A stretch of 64,000 nucleotides of DNA from Diospyros lotus (lineage: Eukaryota; Streptophyta; Magnoliopsida; Ericales; Ebenaceae). Below are positions 42,404-54,059 of this stretch, one piece after another (the first letter of the stretch is position 1; every line of letters starts with the position of its first letter). Below the pieces are notes generated by a model, which had not been told where the DNA came from, did not search any database, and saw nothing but the letters and a program-made list of their open reading frames with translations. The translations under genes were made by a program, and so were the position numbers. The DNA lies in assembly GCF_014633365.1 (NCBI RefSeq), contig NC_068345.1, positions 12,036,058-12,100,057 on the forward strand, in the 5' to 3' direction.

Positions 42404-43965
42404 CCTCCCAATCTATCACATTCTTGTTAGCAGACACTATAAGCTTAGGTACCCAAAATTGTTTAAACTTGTGTGGATTATTTCTTATTAAGCATTTGTT
42501 AATTGAGTGTCCATTCCTACCACAATAATGACATGAGATGCTTCTTTTTGAGAGACTTTGTTTGTAAAATGGTTTTCTTTGCATAAACTTTTGACTTCAG
42601 GCTTTTACAAAAATAGTTTTGCTAGAGCTTGCATTGAATGGATCAAAACCTATTCCCTACTTATCTCCAAAATTTCTTTGAGCTCCAAGAATTATTTCTA
42701 ATTTCTTCTTTCCTTCAACTATTTTTTCTAAGGCTTCCTTCATATATTTGTTTTCCTTGAGAAAATTTTCTTTTTCATTTATCAGAACAATCTTTTCATT
42801 TTTTAAAACTTCTTTTTCTGATTTCAAGTTTTTGCTCTCACTTTCTAGCAAATTTATCTTTTTCTTCAAATCATTATTCTTTATATTCATTTGTTCACAT
42901 TCACTTAGCAATTCATTGAATGCATCATGTAGTTCTTCAAATGTAAATTCTAAAATTGAGTTTGGAGTTTGTGAGGTTACCTTATCTTCAAATTTTGTCA
43001 TGAAGCAAATGTTGGCCACCTCTTCATCTTGAGAATCATCGCTTAAGGATAAATCTTCCTCACTCCATGCGGCTAGAGCTTTCTTTTTTTCCTTTCTTCT
43101 CTTTGCGATCATTCTTCTTCAATTGAGGACATTCGTTCCTCATATGATCTAACTTTTTACACTCAAAACATCTAATTTCATTAGAAGAATTAGTATCCTT
43201 TTGATCTTTTTCTTTCCTAAAATTTCTTCTTTGATTAAATTTACCCTTCTTCATGAATCTTTTGAATTTTCTTGCTAATAAGGCAAAGTCATCATCTTCA
43301 CTATCTTGTGAATCTTTATCATTATCTTCTATTCTAAAAGCAACATTCTTATGTTTCTTTGCATCATGATTTCATGAGTCATTAAGGAACCTAGAAAATT
43401 TTCAAAGGGAAAATTATCTAAGTCTTTTGCTTCAGTTATGGTAGTCACTTTAGGATCCCATGATCTAGGTAAAGTCCTTAGAATTTTCCTAACCTTTTCA
43501 CCATTTGTATAGCTTTTCCTAGAGACTCTAAGGTTGAAACAATATCATTAAATCTAGTGTACATGTCTTTAATAGATTCATCTTCTTTCATAGAGAATAA
43601 TTCATAGTCATGAATAAGAGTATTTATTTTTGTTTCTTTTACTTGATTTGTACCTTCATGAGTTACCTCCAGTTTATCCCAAATTTCTTTAGTTGTCTTG
43701 CATGTTGATATTCAGTTGAATTCCTTAGGGCATAGTGCACAAATCAATGTGTTCATTGCTTTTGCATTTGTCTCCATACTCGATCTTTCTTCAACCGTCC
43801 ATTTGTCCCTTTTTTCCATGTCAGCCAAAGTGACTCCTTTCTTAATAGTTTTCATAAGGCTTGAGTCCTGCATAAGATAGATATTCATTCTTGCTTTCCA
43901 ATAATTATAGTTAGTACCATCAAAATAAGGTGGACGCGAAGTGCTCTGTCATTAATGATGAGAGG
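42375..43965 (-). pseudogene. Copia gag: UBN2-type capsid, two zinc knuckles, coiled coil
   Basis: On minus the N-terminal gag domain starts near 43930 (ARMNIYLMQDSSLMK, then KEIWDKLEVTHEGT, a UBN2/Retrotran_gag pattern) and is broken by stops. Zinc knuckle 1 is CFECKKLDHMRNEC near 43130-43170. A Lys/Glu-rich coiled coil follows (42657-43112). Zinc knuckle 2 is CHYCGRNGHSINKC near 42495-42535, within the piece ending at LTR K. The protein would form the cytoplasmic particle and bind element RNA. Confidence 0.8.
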
Positions 43966-44038
43966 AACTAGCAAAGTATGCCATTGCATGGATCTTATCC
44001 CTAGGTCATTAAACCTAGCTAAAAATAACGAGAACCTT

Positions 44039-44050
44039 TCTCTGATACCA
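44039..44050 (-). other. Primer-binding site of the copia element
   Basis: On minus TGGTATCAGAGA starts two bases after the 5' LTR end. It matches the common initiator-Met tRNA PBS TGGTATCAGAGC at 11 of 12 positions. Confidence 0.8.
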
Positions 44051-44052
44051 AT

Positions 44053-45300
44053 TGATACCAACGTAGCAATGGCACCAACACCCAAGAGGGGAGGGGGAAT
44101 TGGGTTAATAAAAAATAACTTACGTTTACAAAATTTCTTAATACAAAGTGATGCAAAATAAACTAAGTGAGAACTAAAATATGTTGTAGATGAAATAAGA
44201 GAGCAAAAGCGATAACAAGGACGATGATTTATAGTGGTACGACTTTCCAAGCCTAGTCTGCTACCTTTGCTTCTCACTAAGAATTTTGCAAATGATTCAC
44301 TAGAAAACCCCTACTTAGACAAGTAGGTCTTCTAGTCCACGACTAGGAAAAACTTATAGTCCTCCTACACTCGTAGGCCCTCTAGCTTACAACTAGATAA
44401 AACTCAAAACGATGAGATAATACAATCTAAGAGTGAAAACTCTTAGTTATAGGTTCTCTCTTTAGAAAATAAGAGGCTTGAAATGAATAATACAAATTAG
44501 ATACAAAGCCTCACAAAGATAATATTAACGAGAGAGAAAAATTTAAAGCACGTTGACACTTGAATGCTCGGACGTTGAATAATAAATGTTCCCAGAAGCT
44601 TTCAATGCATCTTCAACCACCTATTTATAATGGTGGATACATTTAAAATTTGGACCATTGTGGGTGGTTGGGAGAGCATTTAATGCGTCAACAACTGGCC
44701 ATTGAGATAAACTGAGAAACAAACTGTCGACAAACAAAGAGATTAGTCGACAGAAGGAAACATTAGTGGACAGATTAAGAAAAAACATTTTGATAGTTAA
44801 CAAAGCAATATGCTTAGTCGACAAAGCACTGATGTTAGTCGACAAATAACACATGATAGTCGACAGGACCAAAGTCTTAGTCGACAGATTAAAAATATAG
44901 TCGACAAACATGAGAAACAAATTACTGGTAGTCGACAGAGACAAAGCTTCTGTCGATAGAAGCAAATTTAACAACACTGATAGTCCACATATACACTAAA
45001 CACAGTCGACATATGCTTATGCATAGTCGACGGATTGAACACTCTTAGTCGACTATTTATTTAGAAAAAGATAATAACATGAAGAAGAACATTTGAATAA
45101 AATAAGTGAGATTCCACACATAAACATCTTTAATCATTGAACTCTCTTAACTTTGTTTCTCTTGAAAGTAAGTTGAGATTATCAAAATGATATTGATTTT
45201 GACATTAAACACTCAATCTTATTTCTTTAGATTTCAAGATTGATTTTCATAACTTTGTGTCATTATCAAAACTCTTTTATGATTTAAGAGTAAAATATCA
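44053..45300 (-). repeat. 5' LTR of the copia element, with phased array
   Basis: Counterpart of 31471-32731; same ends (TGATATTTTAC at 45300, TTGGTATCA at 44053). The 15 array hexamers start at 44726, 44746, 44766, 44796, 44817, 44838, 44859, 44880, 44900, 44931, 44952, 44983, 45005, 45026 and 45048; 11 are exact GTCGAC. The TATA box (minus) is at about 44621-44630. Several sites that are GTTGAC or GTCAAC in the 3' LTR are intact here. Confidence 0.9.
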
Positions 45301-45579
45301 CTAGCCTTTGGCTAGCATCCAACATGCTTGGCTACACTAGGCACATGTCTAGTGAAGGTAAGTGTGCCTCGCTATGCTAGACTTGTAGTTAGCCTAGCCA
45401 ACTATGGTTGGTACCAAATTAGGACCATTTTGTTTCCCCTATTTTCAATATATAAAAAAGGGAGGGGGAGATGCTATGAGAATTATAATAGGGAAAAGTC
45501 TTCCTTTCCCCATTTTTGGTTGATGTGTAGAAAGGAAGCTTAGAGATGAGAGTTTGAAGGATTTTGGAGCTTGGCTATT
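45301..45579 (+). mobile_element. Unassigned LTR-like piece J with TATA, left part
   Basis: It begins CTAGCCTTTGGCTAG next to the copia 5' LTR. It has a good TATA box (ATATATAAAAAAG, 45449-45460) followed by GGGAGGGGGAG. It continues after solo LTR B' at 48165. No family was recognised. Confidence 0.35.
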
Positions 45580-48164
45580 TGTAATACTCAGTGTTATTGG
45601 TGTTAAGAGAATGATAAAGGAAGTGAGAAACTTCCAAAAATGCCCTTAAGAAGGTGAGGGATCCTTGAGAATAAGGGTGCCCTATGAGAGGGGCATTTTG
45701 GTAATTTGGATAGTGAAGTCCAATAAAAGGGTAAATTGTTAAATTGAGAATAATTCCTAGGTGGAATTAAGTATGGAGGTGAATTAATTTCCTATTTTTG
45801 TATTTATGTAGAGATAAATGGGATTAATAATTCACAAAGGGCATTTTAGTATTTTGGAGTGAAATTCCATAAAGGAATTTAATTATGGAAATGGAAAAAT
45901 TGAGAATATTCAATTATGAGATAAAATAATTGATTTTCCCTAAATTGGTGGATTAATGTGATAATGCCACATGGAAGGTTGAGATGGAAGCTTGGAAGCC
46001 AAATATGGTGTCTTAGAGTGACATATGGCAATATGTGGTCCAAGATAAAAGAAATAATTAAATAAATGTAAAAGGAAATGATATTAGTCTTTCAAGCATT
46101 TAATGGCAGGCGTGATTATGGTGAATTAGAGAAATTCCAAAAGAAATGGTAATTAGTCACCATTAATGCCTTGGAAAATATGGGATTTATTATATATGTG
46201 ATATATATATATTTATGTCTTTCAAGATTATGGGCTTGAAAATAGTCTAAATTAAATAAATAGAAAAGAAATTCTATTTATGGGATTGGAAGGATTGATC
46301 CAAGGGTGGTGGATGGTTCTTGAAAAAGCCAAGGGTGTGGATTTCTTCTTGAAAAGCACATGGATTATGCTTTCTTTGGATGGCTAAGATCTTGTCTTGT
46401 AAAGTGAAAGAAATCTAATGGCAGATATTTAAGAAGATTAAAGGCCATGGAGTGTGTTTCTTTCAATGGCTAAGATTTATTCTTTAAAAGAAAAGTGTAT
46501 GGCCAAGATTTATTTTTATTAAAGAACATGGATTGTACTTTTGGCGAAGGGCTAGGATTTATTCTCTTAAATCCATAAAGATCCAAGGGTTAGGATCCAT
46601 TCTTGAAAGTGGGGAAATTTAGTATAAAGTGGCAAGTTGGGAAGACAAGTCTCCCTTTGGCCATTTGAAGAAAGAAAGGGAGAAGCTTTCCAATGAGAGG
46701 AAAAGAGAAGAAAGAAAGGTAAGATTTGTGTTGTGTTTTAGCCACATGAAGGCTAGATATTTTCTTACTATTTCTTCTCTTGTAATATGGATTTATTTGT
46801 GTGTGTAAGGATCTCTTGGGTAGAAGGGATTGAATGAAGCTAAGAAAGGTTTAAAAGCTTCAAAGAATGCTAAGGTAAGGAATAGCCCCATGGGATGGTA
46901 GCCTTGCAAGGTTGCAAGTATGGTTCATGAGCAAATATGTGTGCATTGGCATGTTGTTTGTGTTCAAGGACCTATGGCCATGAGGTTGTGTGGGGTAGGG
47001 TAGGTTTAAGCCTCAAACCAAGGTGGTTGTGAGGATGTGAAAGCCCTAACTTTATTGCATTGCATGCATTGGCATCACATTTTATATTCTTGTTCATACT
47101 TATTGTCATTGCACCCTTACTCAGCTTAATAGCTCATGAGATTTTACCCTCACATATAGGTTGTAAAAGCATGGGAAAAGTCAAGGCAATGATAGAATAG
47201 CATGTGGATGCATGAGAGTGAAGGTTCAAGACCATAGTATGGCTTGTGGAAGCCTTGTGATATATTTTATGTTATTGGTTGTGGCTTGTTGAAGCCTGAG
47301 CATGGATTGTAAATGCTATGTATGATTTTATTTTTAAAATGAGATATTGGCTTACGGCATGTGGAAGCCAAAGTATTAGTGTAAATCTCATATTTGGTTT
47401 GGCTTTTGGAAGCCTATCTTGTTTATTTGATTCATGTTGTAATGAGCTTAAAAGTGGGGTAAGGAGTGTTATTTTTGTTGTGTAAGCTTTTGTGGGAAAA
47501 ATGGATATTTTTGGTGTATGTATGATGTGTATGAAAGTTGGAAATTTTGGGCCAATAAGGGGTCCAACAAAAATTTTGGGCATGGTTGTGCAATGGCAGC
47601 AGCTGGGGCCCGCTGGGGGCCACAGTGGGCAGCAGGCGGCCAACCCGCGCAGCCAGCACACCGCGGGGCCCTAGGCGCGCTAGCAAGCCCCGTTGGCTAA
47701 TTTTTTTTAAAAAATTTGGAAAAGTTGGGGGATTTTTGGGGCATTTCTTGGTTGATTATGGGCCCTAAAGGAATTTTCAAAAATAAATGGATTTTGGGTA
47801 TTTTTGGAGAAAATGCCAAAATTTTTGAAAATTTAAATTATATGAGTTTTTCTTCAAAATTGGTAAAAATCAATGGGTTGATTGAAATTGGGAATTTTAT
47901 GGAGCCCGGTGGAATTCTTGGAAAGAAGAAGAATTAAAATAAATAAAAATGGCGATTAGGCAAACTTAATGGAAATTAATTTGCCAAGTGTGCCCAAATC
48001 TGCTAGTTGAATCCTGGGATTGAGGGAAATGAAGGATGAAAACTAGTTCCCACCTAGGGCGTTTCATGTTGAAACATAGTCCGCCCTTCACAAACGGTCG
48101 GACATGTGAGTAGTTTAGATGATTGTTCACGAGTGGCACCCGTAAATGGGAGCGGGGCGTCACA
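45580..48164 (+). mobile_element. Solo LTR B' (TSD CTATT)
   Basis: Same family as LTR B: TGTAATACTCAG start, CCAAAAATGCCCTTAAGAAGG block, and a 3' end CACCCGTAAATGGGAGCGGGGCGTCACA. Flanked by CTATT at 45575-45579 and 48165-48169. TATA box TATAAAG at 46623-46629, donor-like AAAGGTAAGA near 46717, GC-rich block at about 47595-47700. No internal region. Confidence 0.92.
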
Positions 48165-48169
48165 CTATT

Positions 48170-48676
48170 TGAGTTGGATCGCCCCTCACTAATGTAATGG
48201 ACCTTACTCTACCATTTTCCTAGGGTTACTTTTAGGAATGGTGAAGAAGATAGCATAAATATATATATATTTTTTATCAGATTGATTTTAGGGTGAGATC
48301 TCACTAATTTGGGGACTTAAGGAGCTTCTAATATCACATTTTTAGTAAATATGCCTTAACGCCTTTTGTGTGCATGGAGCACAATGGCATAACATCCATG
48401 GTACATGATTTTTATGTGTGATGTATTTTATTTCATTCTATATAATTGTCATGAGCAGTTGAAGTGCATGGGTTATGGAACAACAAAATTGTCAGTAAAG
48501 AAATTTCATTGCCATATCAAAAAAGGTTGCGTTAGAGATAATGACATTAGGGGTCACTTCTTTTCTAAAGAGGGCCTTGGAAATGGGAGAATAGGAAATG
48601 GTGGTTCATTCATGGTATGCCTGAAATTCTTACTGAGTTATAGATGTTTATGACTTGCATTCTCCATATTTTTAGA
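48170..48676 (+). mobile_element. Unassigned LTR-like piece J, right part
   Basis: Continuation of 45301-45579 once B' is removed. No coding family was recognised; the right edge where LTR L begins is approximate. Confidence 0.3.
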
Positions 48677-49874
48677 TGATTTGGGGGAAACTACCACAAG
48701 TGGACTCCATTATTGGGTTATTTAAAATTTTGATATAAAATTGAAAATTTTCTTACTTAAAAAGAACAAAACTTTGATGCAAGATAAGGAAGATTGAAAG
48801 ATTGCAAAGCACAAATTATGAAATGCAAAGTAAGACAATTGAGTGACACAAATGATGTATAGTGGTTTGGCTTGAACAAAGCTAGTCCACTACCTTAGGT
48901 CTTCACTAAGGATTTTCAAACAAAATTACTATAACTCTCCTATCACACCGAATAAGCCCTCTAGCATCAAACTAGGAAAATACAATCATCTTACTTAGGC
49001 AAGCAAGCCCTCTAGCAAAGTTAGGTAATACAAACTACCTACTATGACAAGTAAGCCCTTTAACTATGCAAGCTAGGAACACAAGTAACGATACAAGAGA
49101 TGAATTTCTAAGAGTATGCCGTCTTAGTTACAGTGCAATCAAGAACAAATACAAGGCTAGAAATATGTTTTTACACAAATAAAATACAAGCCTCGAGAAT
49201 AAAGAGATTTAGGGCACCAATGAAGAAAAATAATTGACGAGCAATTAGAAGCTTGTAGGTGGATCACTTAGGTATGTCGAATTCTCCTCTTGACTTGTAT
49301 TTATAGAGATTTGAGAGCCCATACACGAATCATCTCGTTGCAAGTGGAGAATTCACCATAGAAGAGTGGAGAATCTAGTTGTTACAAGTTGTCTGCGACG
49401 AATCGATCAGCAAATTCATTCAAATGGTCGACATGTCAGTTCAAATATTTAAATACCAATCGACAAGTAGGTTAAGTCGGTCGATAGCTTCATAGGATCG
49501 GTCGACGGGTTGAGATGCAGAGACGGTCGACAACAAACAACAGAGAGCATGTTATTCAACTAGTCGACAACTTTCATTAGGTGGTCGACAGTAAGAGGCA
49601 TAACCGATCGACAGGTTCATAGAACCAGTCGACAGGTTCATAGAACCAGTCGACAGGTTATCTCTTGTTTTGAAAAAATTATGCTATGATTTTTCAATGA
49701 CTTTTAGAATCGATTTTTGAAACATGATTTGGCTAATGTGTCTAAGACAAAATATGTATCTTTCGATTAATTTGCATAAGATAACATGATTTCATAAAAT
49801 CATAAGATAGTTTGAAATTTATTTTATTTACATAACATATGTGAAGTTTTGTGAATCATCAAAACCAAAACATC
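48677..49874 (-). mobile_element. LTR L: copia LTR, minus strand, with GTCGAC array
   Basis: On minus it begins near TGATGTTTTGGTTTTGATGAT (49874), close to the starts of K and the main copia LTR. The U3 array spans 49402-49654; TATA (TATAAATAC on minus) is at 49298-49306. The following leader shares the CTAGTCCACTACCTTA and TCTAGC-type blocks with the main copia LTR. Ends are approximate and no target duplication was found. Confidence 0.6.
49402..49654 (-). promoter_or_regulatory. GTCGAC array, LTR L U3
   Basis: Hexamers start at 49402, 49427, 49459, 49480, 49501, 49526, 49563, 49584, 49607, 49628 and 49649. Spacings are 25, 32, 21, 21, 25, 37, 21, 23, 21 and 21. The last repeats are an exact 21-bp tandem duplication (GTTCATAGAACCAGTCGACAG), showing how the spacing could arise. 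Confidence 0.65.
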
Positions 49875-50662
49875 AATATCATCATATTAAAGTAGTCCCT
49901 AATTTGAGGTGGTTACGAGAGCATGGTATAATATGTGATGTAACATATTTTGATAGGATAGACATTTGGTTTGTTGGGTTCTATTTGATATTGCATGGAC
50001 AGGGTTTTAAATTTTTTAGTTGTAAGTTTGAAGAAACTTTTATTATGGTAAGAAGAATACTTGTGTTAAAGTATTTTTATTTTGTGGGTAAAACGATTTT
50101 ATTTGAAAGAAATGTGAGATTAAAGACAAAGTCCCTTTAAATCGATGTAGATGTCCAACATGATACTTACAATGGTTATCAAGGTTTCTAGAAAGCAAGT
50201 TTTAATGAAAATGAAATTTTTGGAAAGAGTCAAAATATTTTTTGTGACCAAAAAAGATAATGAAATGAGGTTAGTTTCGTGTCCAATACTTGTGAAGGGA
50301 AAGCCCACGGGAAGGACTGCAATACATCAAAGTTTCACAAAAATTTGACATCATTTAAACATCAAGTAGGCACATTGTCCAACTTTGATTGACCAAATTA
50401 ATGGGTTTGATTAACCAAAGTGTGCAGTGATGACGTAAAAAGAGTCAACCAGACTAGTGGGTGTGGTCGACCAAAGAGTGGTAGTAAGATTCTAGTCAAC
50501 TAAAATATAATTTTAGCTAATTAAAAGAGTAGAAAAGCCTATAAGACAACTTAGACGACTTGGACCATGACCTAGGCCTACAAAATCTAAGAATGAAGCA
50601 CACAGTAATTTCAAAAGATTTAAAGTTGGAAAAAAATGTAAGTAATGGTGCATCAAGAAATA
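49875..50662 (+). mobile_element. LTR-like piece M with weak array and TATA
   Basis: GTCGAC-type sites (mostly GTCAAC, ATTGAC variants) start at 50377, 50388, 50410, 50444, 50466 and 50495, followed by CCTATAAGACAAC (TATA at 50540-50545), resembling LTR K. It is cut by the MULE at 50663. Ends unknown. Confidence 0.4.
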
Positions 50663-52091
50663 GGGAAAAATAAAAAACCACCCTTTGGGGTTTTAAGAAA
50701 CTACAAGGACACCCTTGCACTATTGAAATCCATGTTTTCCACCCTATCATAAGATTGTTAGCGTTAAGTGTAACGGCATGACGGCAAAATTTTCTTTTTG
50801 GAAGACATGCGTCTGGCTACGTGCGTCTGAATAGCAAGGAGGAATTAAGAAATCAAGTACGCATGCAAATTCAAAATGAAAAAATGGGAAGCAAAAAGAA
50901 ATCAAGTAAGTAACTTTATAATTATATAAAAACATCTTGACAGGGAGGAATTAAATTCAATATACTTACAAAATCAAGTAACGAAAAAACAGAGTTACAT
51001 TCAATCACATATTAGTAACAGGTGTAGTAAAGCAAATGTTTCATGAAAAAAAAACAAGTATTTGGACCTAAAACAAAAACCTTACTTTGGTATAGTTGAA
51101 AAATGTCAACAGTGAAACCAACATACATACACCCAAAGTGTGATTAACAAACATACAACTCTAAAAATTGACAAATATAACAAGCAATATACACAGACCC
51201 AGAGTGAAATCTTTGGTAGCTAATTTTTATAAAAATTAGAAAATCAAACCCACGTATCTTATTTTTTCCCCTACCCACAGCAATCAAAGGACCGATAGAC
51301 GCTTTATGTGAAATCAACATTCAACATCACCATACAAATATATTTGCAGACCCATATACTTGCAAAAATTAGAAAAAAAATAGCATCTAGTTGAGCGACG
51401 GGTTTTTCAACTTGAATAGGTGTCTATTTTATGTCAATTTCCAGAGTTTTGAAACCACGTTCTCTATGCTCATTAAAAATCCTCAGAAATTGCATATCTG
51501 TCACAACCTCCACTTTATCATCTTCCCAAGGAAGTTTGACAAATATTTTGCACATATCAGCCCCATCTAATCTATCACCAAGAGCTAGGTTCTTCACATT
51601 TTTAATTAACACAATCAAATTAATACATTCAGAATTTACTAAGGACATATCATATAATTCACCTGAGAAACTCACTTTCAGTCGAAATAACCTATATTAG
51701 CCTACATAAGTACACATAAAAATTTAGAATAATATATACCTAACATTTAAATATCAATACACATGCAAATTCAAATTGGAAAAAAAAAAAAAAAAAAACA
51801 ACGGTAACATTTTCAAGCAGCTGGAAATTTATTAATCAATTTTCCTTTATTTTTTCATTTCATTGCTTTTGTTTGATCTAATTATTTATTCGTTTTAGTC
51901 ATTCACGTGGGTCCCATGGGGGTACTTTAGTACATTCGATTGTCACCAGATTCCAAGACAGGCAGATTCTTAGTAGCAAGGTCCTCTATACTACACATGT
52001 TAATTCATAAGATGAAAAACATGGATTTTCAATAGTGCAAGGGTGTCCTTGCAGTTTCTTAAAACCCCAGGGGTGGTTCTTGATTTTTTCC
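50663..52091. mobile_element. MULE-type DNA transposon, non-autonomous (10-bp TSD)
   Basis: Terminal inverted repeats of roughly 80 bp: the left end starts GGGAAAAATAAAAAACCACC, and the right end is its imperfect reverse complement, ending GGTTCTTGATTTTTTCC. The stretch ACCCTTGCACTATTGAAA is mirrored at 52033-52050. Perfect 10-bp target duplications TCAAGAAATA flank it (50653-50662 and 52092-52101), which together with long TIRs is diagnostic of Mutator-like elements. It carries only a short transposase N-terminal remnant. Inserted into LTR-like piece M. Confidence 0.88.
51424..51675 (-). pseudogene. MURA-like transposase N-terminal fragment in the MULE
   Basis: An 83-residue frame containing KIFVKLPWEDDKVEVVTDMQ, then FLRIFNEHRERGFKTLEIDI. 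It resembles the N-terminal domain that precedes the MULE transposase (pattern ...DDD.DV..MF..H...G.. E..V.). The transposase catalytic DDE and zinc finger are absent, so it is a relic. Assignment is by motif memory and moderate. Confidence 0.45.
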
Positions 52092-52101
52092 TCAAGAAAT
52101 A

Positions 52102-52806
52102 AGACAAAAATGAAAATTAGATTAACCACTCATGCGAATAAGAGTTATCTCGAACCAAGACACTAGACTTGTCTCAAATGTGATTCAGGAGACTAAGCGG
52201 CCTTCTGAGAAACCATGAGATTTCTCATTAATTAAAGTAAAACATAAACCCTAAAATAAAAACTCATTGTGCAAACTTGATTGATATATATATATATATA
52301 TAAGACTTGGAAAATGAATGAAAATGAAGGGTTGTTATAGTCTTGTTTATGAAAGTTTAGTAAATTTTTTTAGCCCATTTCATAGTTTATGACCAATTTG
52401 ACAGTTTACCTAAAGCATTTTAATATAATTTAATAGTTTTAATGTCATTTAGTGAAAAGCTCTTTTAATAACTAAAATAAAATATATAAAAAATAAACAT
52501 TTTAATAATTTTAATGTAACTTAATGGTAAAAATGAAATGAATATTTATTAAAAATTTATTTTGCAATTAATATTAATTTCAATGTAATTTAAAAAATTC
52601 AATAATGAAAACAAAAAATAAAAAATAAATGAACTCTAATTTAAATCATTTTAATGTAACTTAATCATAAAGGTGAAATGAATATCTATTAGTTTTGCAT
52701 TAGTTAGTGATATTAATATATCTTGATATGTATTCATTTAATTTTTTTTAAATAATTTATTAGTTGATAAAACTTTCTTCCTTTAAATTTGTTTTAAGCC
52801 TCACCT
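52102..52806. other. AT-rich DNA, no gene seen
   Basis: Probably the tail of piece M followed by intergenic DNA. A (TA)n run lies near 52282-52302. Repeated TTTTAATGTAACTTAAT and TGAAATGAATAT phrases occur at 52360-52690. No coding family seen. Confidence 0.45.
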
Positions 52807-54026
52807 TGTTGAGGATGTAATAAGAATCACTTGTTAGTGGATCCTTCCTATGTGGAGGATGTAATAAAAGTAAAAAAGAAAAAGAAAACAGCCAATGCTT
52901 AATATGGTTGGCTGAAAATGAAAACTACTTTTGGTGTTTTAAAAGAATGTGACAAAAAAGTGAAAGAGAGAAAAAATTGTAAAGAAAAGAAACCAAAAAA
53001 TAATGTAGATTTTTGTGTAGAACAACTTTGATATTAGGATTGGATGTGCAATTTTGATTCTGCTCCTTCTAGCCCAAAGGTTGTCAAATGGGGAGATTTT
53101 GGTGACGTTTGAGCTAGTTTAGGTGACCGGAGTAGAGGGGGTGGCAACACCTGCAAACACTCCAATGGAAAAGCGAGTAAGAGATTTAGTTGGCAACGTC
53201 AATGGGTTCAAAAGAACATACCTTGTCCTATGAACAGGTTACCTTATATAGAGGGGAAAAATGGGGATTTCATGTCAAGCAAGTTGGCCTTGAGTGTTGT
53301 AGTGGGATGGGACAGAGATATCCGACATTAGCGAGACTTTCTAAGAGAAGTGTGGTGCCAACGGGATTTTCATTAAATGTTGCATTAAATGCCGATGGAA
53401 CGAGAGTGTTGCAAGCACAGGGGTGATAATGATCACTGTTGGTAGGTATGGGGCCGAGATCAGGCTGGAAGGCCAATAAAGGTCTTGGGCCTTCATTGGG
53501 CCAGTACGGTCCAAATTTGATTTTGTGGAACTTTTAGGATGTTGTTCTTACCATTTTGAAACAGGTTTTTGCTGTGTTTGATAGTTGATTTAGTCTCTCC
53601 AATGTTTAGTTTTATCATGGTCACAACAGCATGTTATTGGTGAAATTGTTCTTAATTTCAAGTTTATGTTGAAATCCACCGTAGGGTGATGTATATATTT
53701 GTGATTGTGAGCTAAGAGGATTAAGCAGGCTTATATTCTTGATGTTGTCTAATCCTCCAGAAGGATGTTATAAAAGACACTAAATTTTAAGTCCATTATT
53801 GTTAGCTTATAGTGGAAGGTTTGATTGGATTTTGGTCTTGTGGTTTTTACCCTTAATTTGAGTCCATGTTAAAAAAAATTTATGTTTGTTGTGGTATTGG
53901 TTGCTAGAGTTTTTGGTTTATTATTGGTTTCAGTTATTGTTTAGTATTTAATTTGCACAAAAGAGAAAAGAAGGAAATTTGTTTATTATTGTACAAATTA
54001 GTTACTTGTGTAGACTTTTTCCAACA
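52807..54026 (+). mobile_element. Probable 5' LTR N of a copia element
   Basis: It starts TGTTGAGGATGT and ends TTCCAACA, the TGTTG...CAACA ends typical of copia LTRs. TATA-like TTATATAGAGG is at 53245-53255. It lies directly upstream of copia gag. The following AATGGTACATTGATG may be a decayed PBS. No 3' LTR partner is in the window. Confidence 0.55.
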
Positions 54027-54059
54027 CAATGGTACATTGATGAAGTGATTCTTATGTTT

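Larger units (their letters stand above)
31471..45300 (-). mobile_element. Ty1/copia element with both LTRs, gag-pol and an extra ORF; nested by G' and K
   Basis: Order on minus: 5' LTR (45300-44053), PBS, gag with zinc knuckles and a coiled coil, protease, integrase, RT, RNase H, an internal promoter-like array, an extra ORF, PPT, 3' LTR (32731-31471). Solo LTR G' (36540-39243) and LTR K (40608-42403) are inserted into it. Stops, frameshifts and a 47-bp tandem duplication in the integrase make it non-autonomous. The LTRs are alike over their length. No 5-bp target duplication was found (GTGCT left, CTAGC right), so a flank may have been rearranged. The gag layout (long charged coiled coil between two zinc knuckles) is reminiscent of SIRE/Tork-type elements. 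Confidence 0.88.
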
